A DNA stretch of 64,000 bases, from assembly GCF_037977235.1 (NCBI RefSeq), contig NZ_CP150276.1:3720001-3784000 (forward strand), in the 5' to 3' direction. The position numbers were made by a program, and so were the translations under genes. The stretch is from Paenibacillus sp. FSL K6-0276. Lineage in GTDB: Bacteria; Bacillota; Bacilli; Paenibacillales; Paenibacillaceae. Under the pieces are notes generated by a model. That model had not been told where the DNA came from and ran no database searches. It saw only the letters and a program-made list of their open reading frames with translations. Shown here in pieces: positions 63,418-64,000 of this stretch (position 1 is its first letter; each line of letters opens with the position of its first letter).

Positions 63418-64000
63418 TTAATCGTTCTGCATAAGTAGATCGCGATTCTTCTCAAGCGTTCCCTTCAGCCGCAAAATGGCTTTGGAATGAAGTTGCGAAA
63501 TGCGTGAGGGAGATAATGACATGACCTCTGCGATTTCGCTCAATGATAAATCTTCATAATATAAAAGGGACACAACGGTCCGTTCTTTCACCGTTAATTT
63601 CTCAATACCTTTGGTGAGCGCTTCGCGTAAGTAGAACTCATTTACCTTGCTATCCGGATTCTTAGCTTTGTCGTCCACCAGTATGGACATTCGGGTCTCT
63701 GATTCCTCTTCACGAATCGGGTCTTCCAGTGAACATAGTGACATTACAGCCACATCCTGCAACATATTTTGAAATTCTGTTACACTAATATTCAGGTATA
63801 GACTCATTTCTTCATCACTAACGGATCTTAGGTACTTCTGTTCCAGCTGCTGATAAGCATCCTCGATTTTTTTAGCTTTCTCTCGCACAGATCTAGGTAC
63901 CCAATCACTTTGGCGTAGTGAATCTAATATTGCACCACGTACACGCCAGGAAGCATAAGTCTGAAACTGCAATCCTCGTTTGTAGTCAAATTTTTCAATC
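63418..64000 (-). CDS. fliA: RNA polymerase sigma factor FliA/SigD, 3' part
   Basis: About 193 codons of the 3' end are present; the start lies beyond the window. The readable part opens with IEKFDYKRGLQFQTYASW (end of region 2) and RVRGAILDSLR, then region 3 (ILVDDKAK...) and region 4 HTH (TVKERTVVSLLYYEDLSLSE, then VMSLSPSRISQLHSKAILRL). This is the FliA/SigD family that transcribes late flagellar, chemotaxis and autolysin genes. The position before swrB and rpsB matches B. subtilis sigD. Confidence 0.95.
   Translation of the reverse strand, partial: IEKFDYKRGLQFQTYASWRVRGAILDSLRQSDWVPRSVREKAKKIEDAYQQLEQKYLRSVSDEEMSLYLNISVTEFQNMLQDVAVMSLCSLEDPIREEESETRMSILVDDKAKNPDSKVNEFYLREALTKGIEKLTVKERTVVSLLYYEDLSLSEIAEVMSLSPSRISQLHSKAILRLKGTLEKNRDLLMQND

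Overview
The window looks like a piece of chromosome from a spore-forming, motile, low-GC Gram-positive bacterium, most likely a Paenibacillus or close relative. From about 6.3 kb to the right edge, the genes follow the Bacillus subtilis order from spoVS back to sigD almost one for one, and nearly all lie on the minus strand. Spore genes (spoVS, spoVFA/spoVFB, tepA, ftsK/spoIIIE type, a SleB-type hydrolase) and the motility sigma factor support this. No tRNA, rRNA, CRISPR array, intact insertion sequence or prophage was found.

Layout, left to right: (1) 1-6.2 kb, a variable part: the 5' end of htpG with a perfect CIRCE operator, a divergent LysR regulator and DapA-family aldolase pair, a DEAD-box RNA helicase, a stand-alone PduL phosphotransacylase and an M19 dipeptidase. 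(2) 6.3-13.8 kb: spoVS, ymdB, rny, recX, recA, cinA, pgsA, covering sporulation, RNA turnover, SOS repair and phospholipid synthesis. (3) 13.9-21.3 kb: yajQ, a RodZ-like gene, ymfK, ymfJ, ymfI, ymfH, ymfF (the last three are linked to EF-P modification) and a SleB-type hydrolase. A decayed siderophore-binding-protein gene with a surviving Fur box follows. (4) 22.2-37.7 kb: ftsK, ylzJ, tepA, an RNase J gene, dapA, dapG, a remnant where asd is expected, spoVFB, spoVFA, dut, mlpA, ylxY and pnp, a block for lysine, diaminopimelate, dipicolinate and RNA decay. (5) 38-60.2 kb: rpsO, ribF, truB, nrnA, rbfA, infB, ylxQ, rnpM, nusA, rimP, polC, proS, rseP, dxr, cdsA, uppS, frr, pyrH, tsf and rpsB, covering translation, replication, isoprenoid and lipid synthesis. 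(6) 60.3-64 kb: a YceG-domain protein, a SwrB-like protein, a small unknown protein, a FapA-family protein and the 3' part of fliA (sigD).

The most unusual signal is not a gene. It is a dispersed intergenic element of about 95 bp made of two consecutive hairpins. Four full or nearly full copies occur (30.6, 37.8, 51.3 and 51.4 kb), each 65-165 bp upstream of dapG, pnp or polC. Arm sequences differ between copies while pairing is kept. An 18-bp core from it also occurs alone at 7.66 and 32.49 kb. One copy sits beside the asd scar. Other points of note are a probable ATT start codon for ymdB, a long leader before the RNase J gene, a hairpin around the rpsB ribosome binding site, and many TTG starts placed by strong ribosome binding sites.
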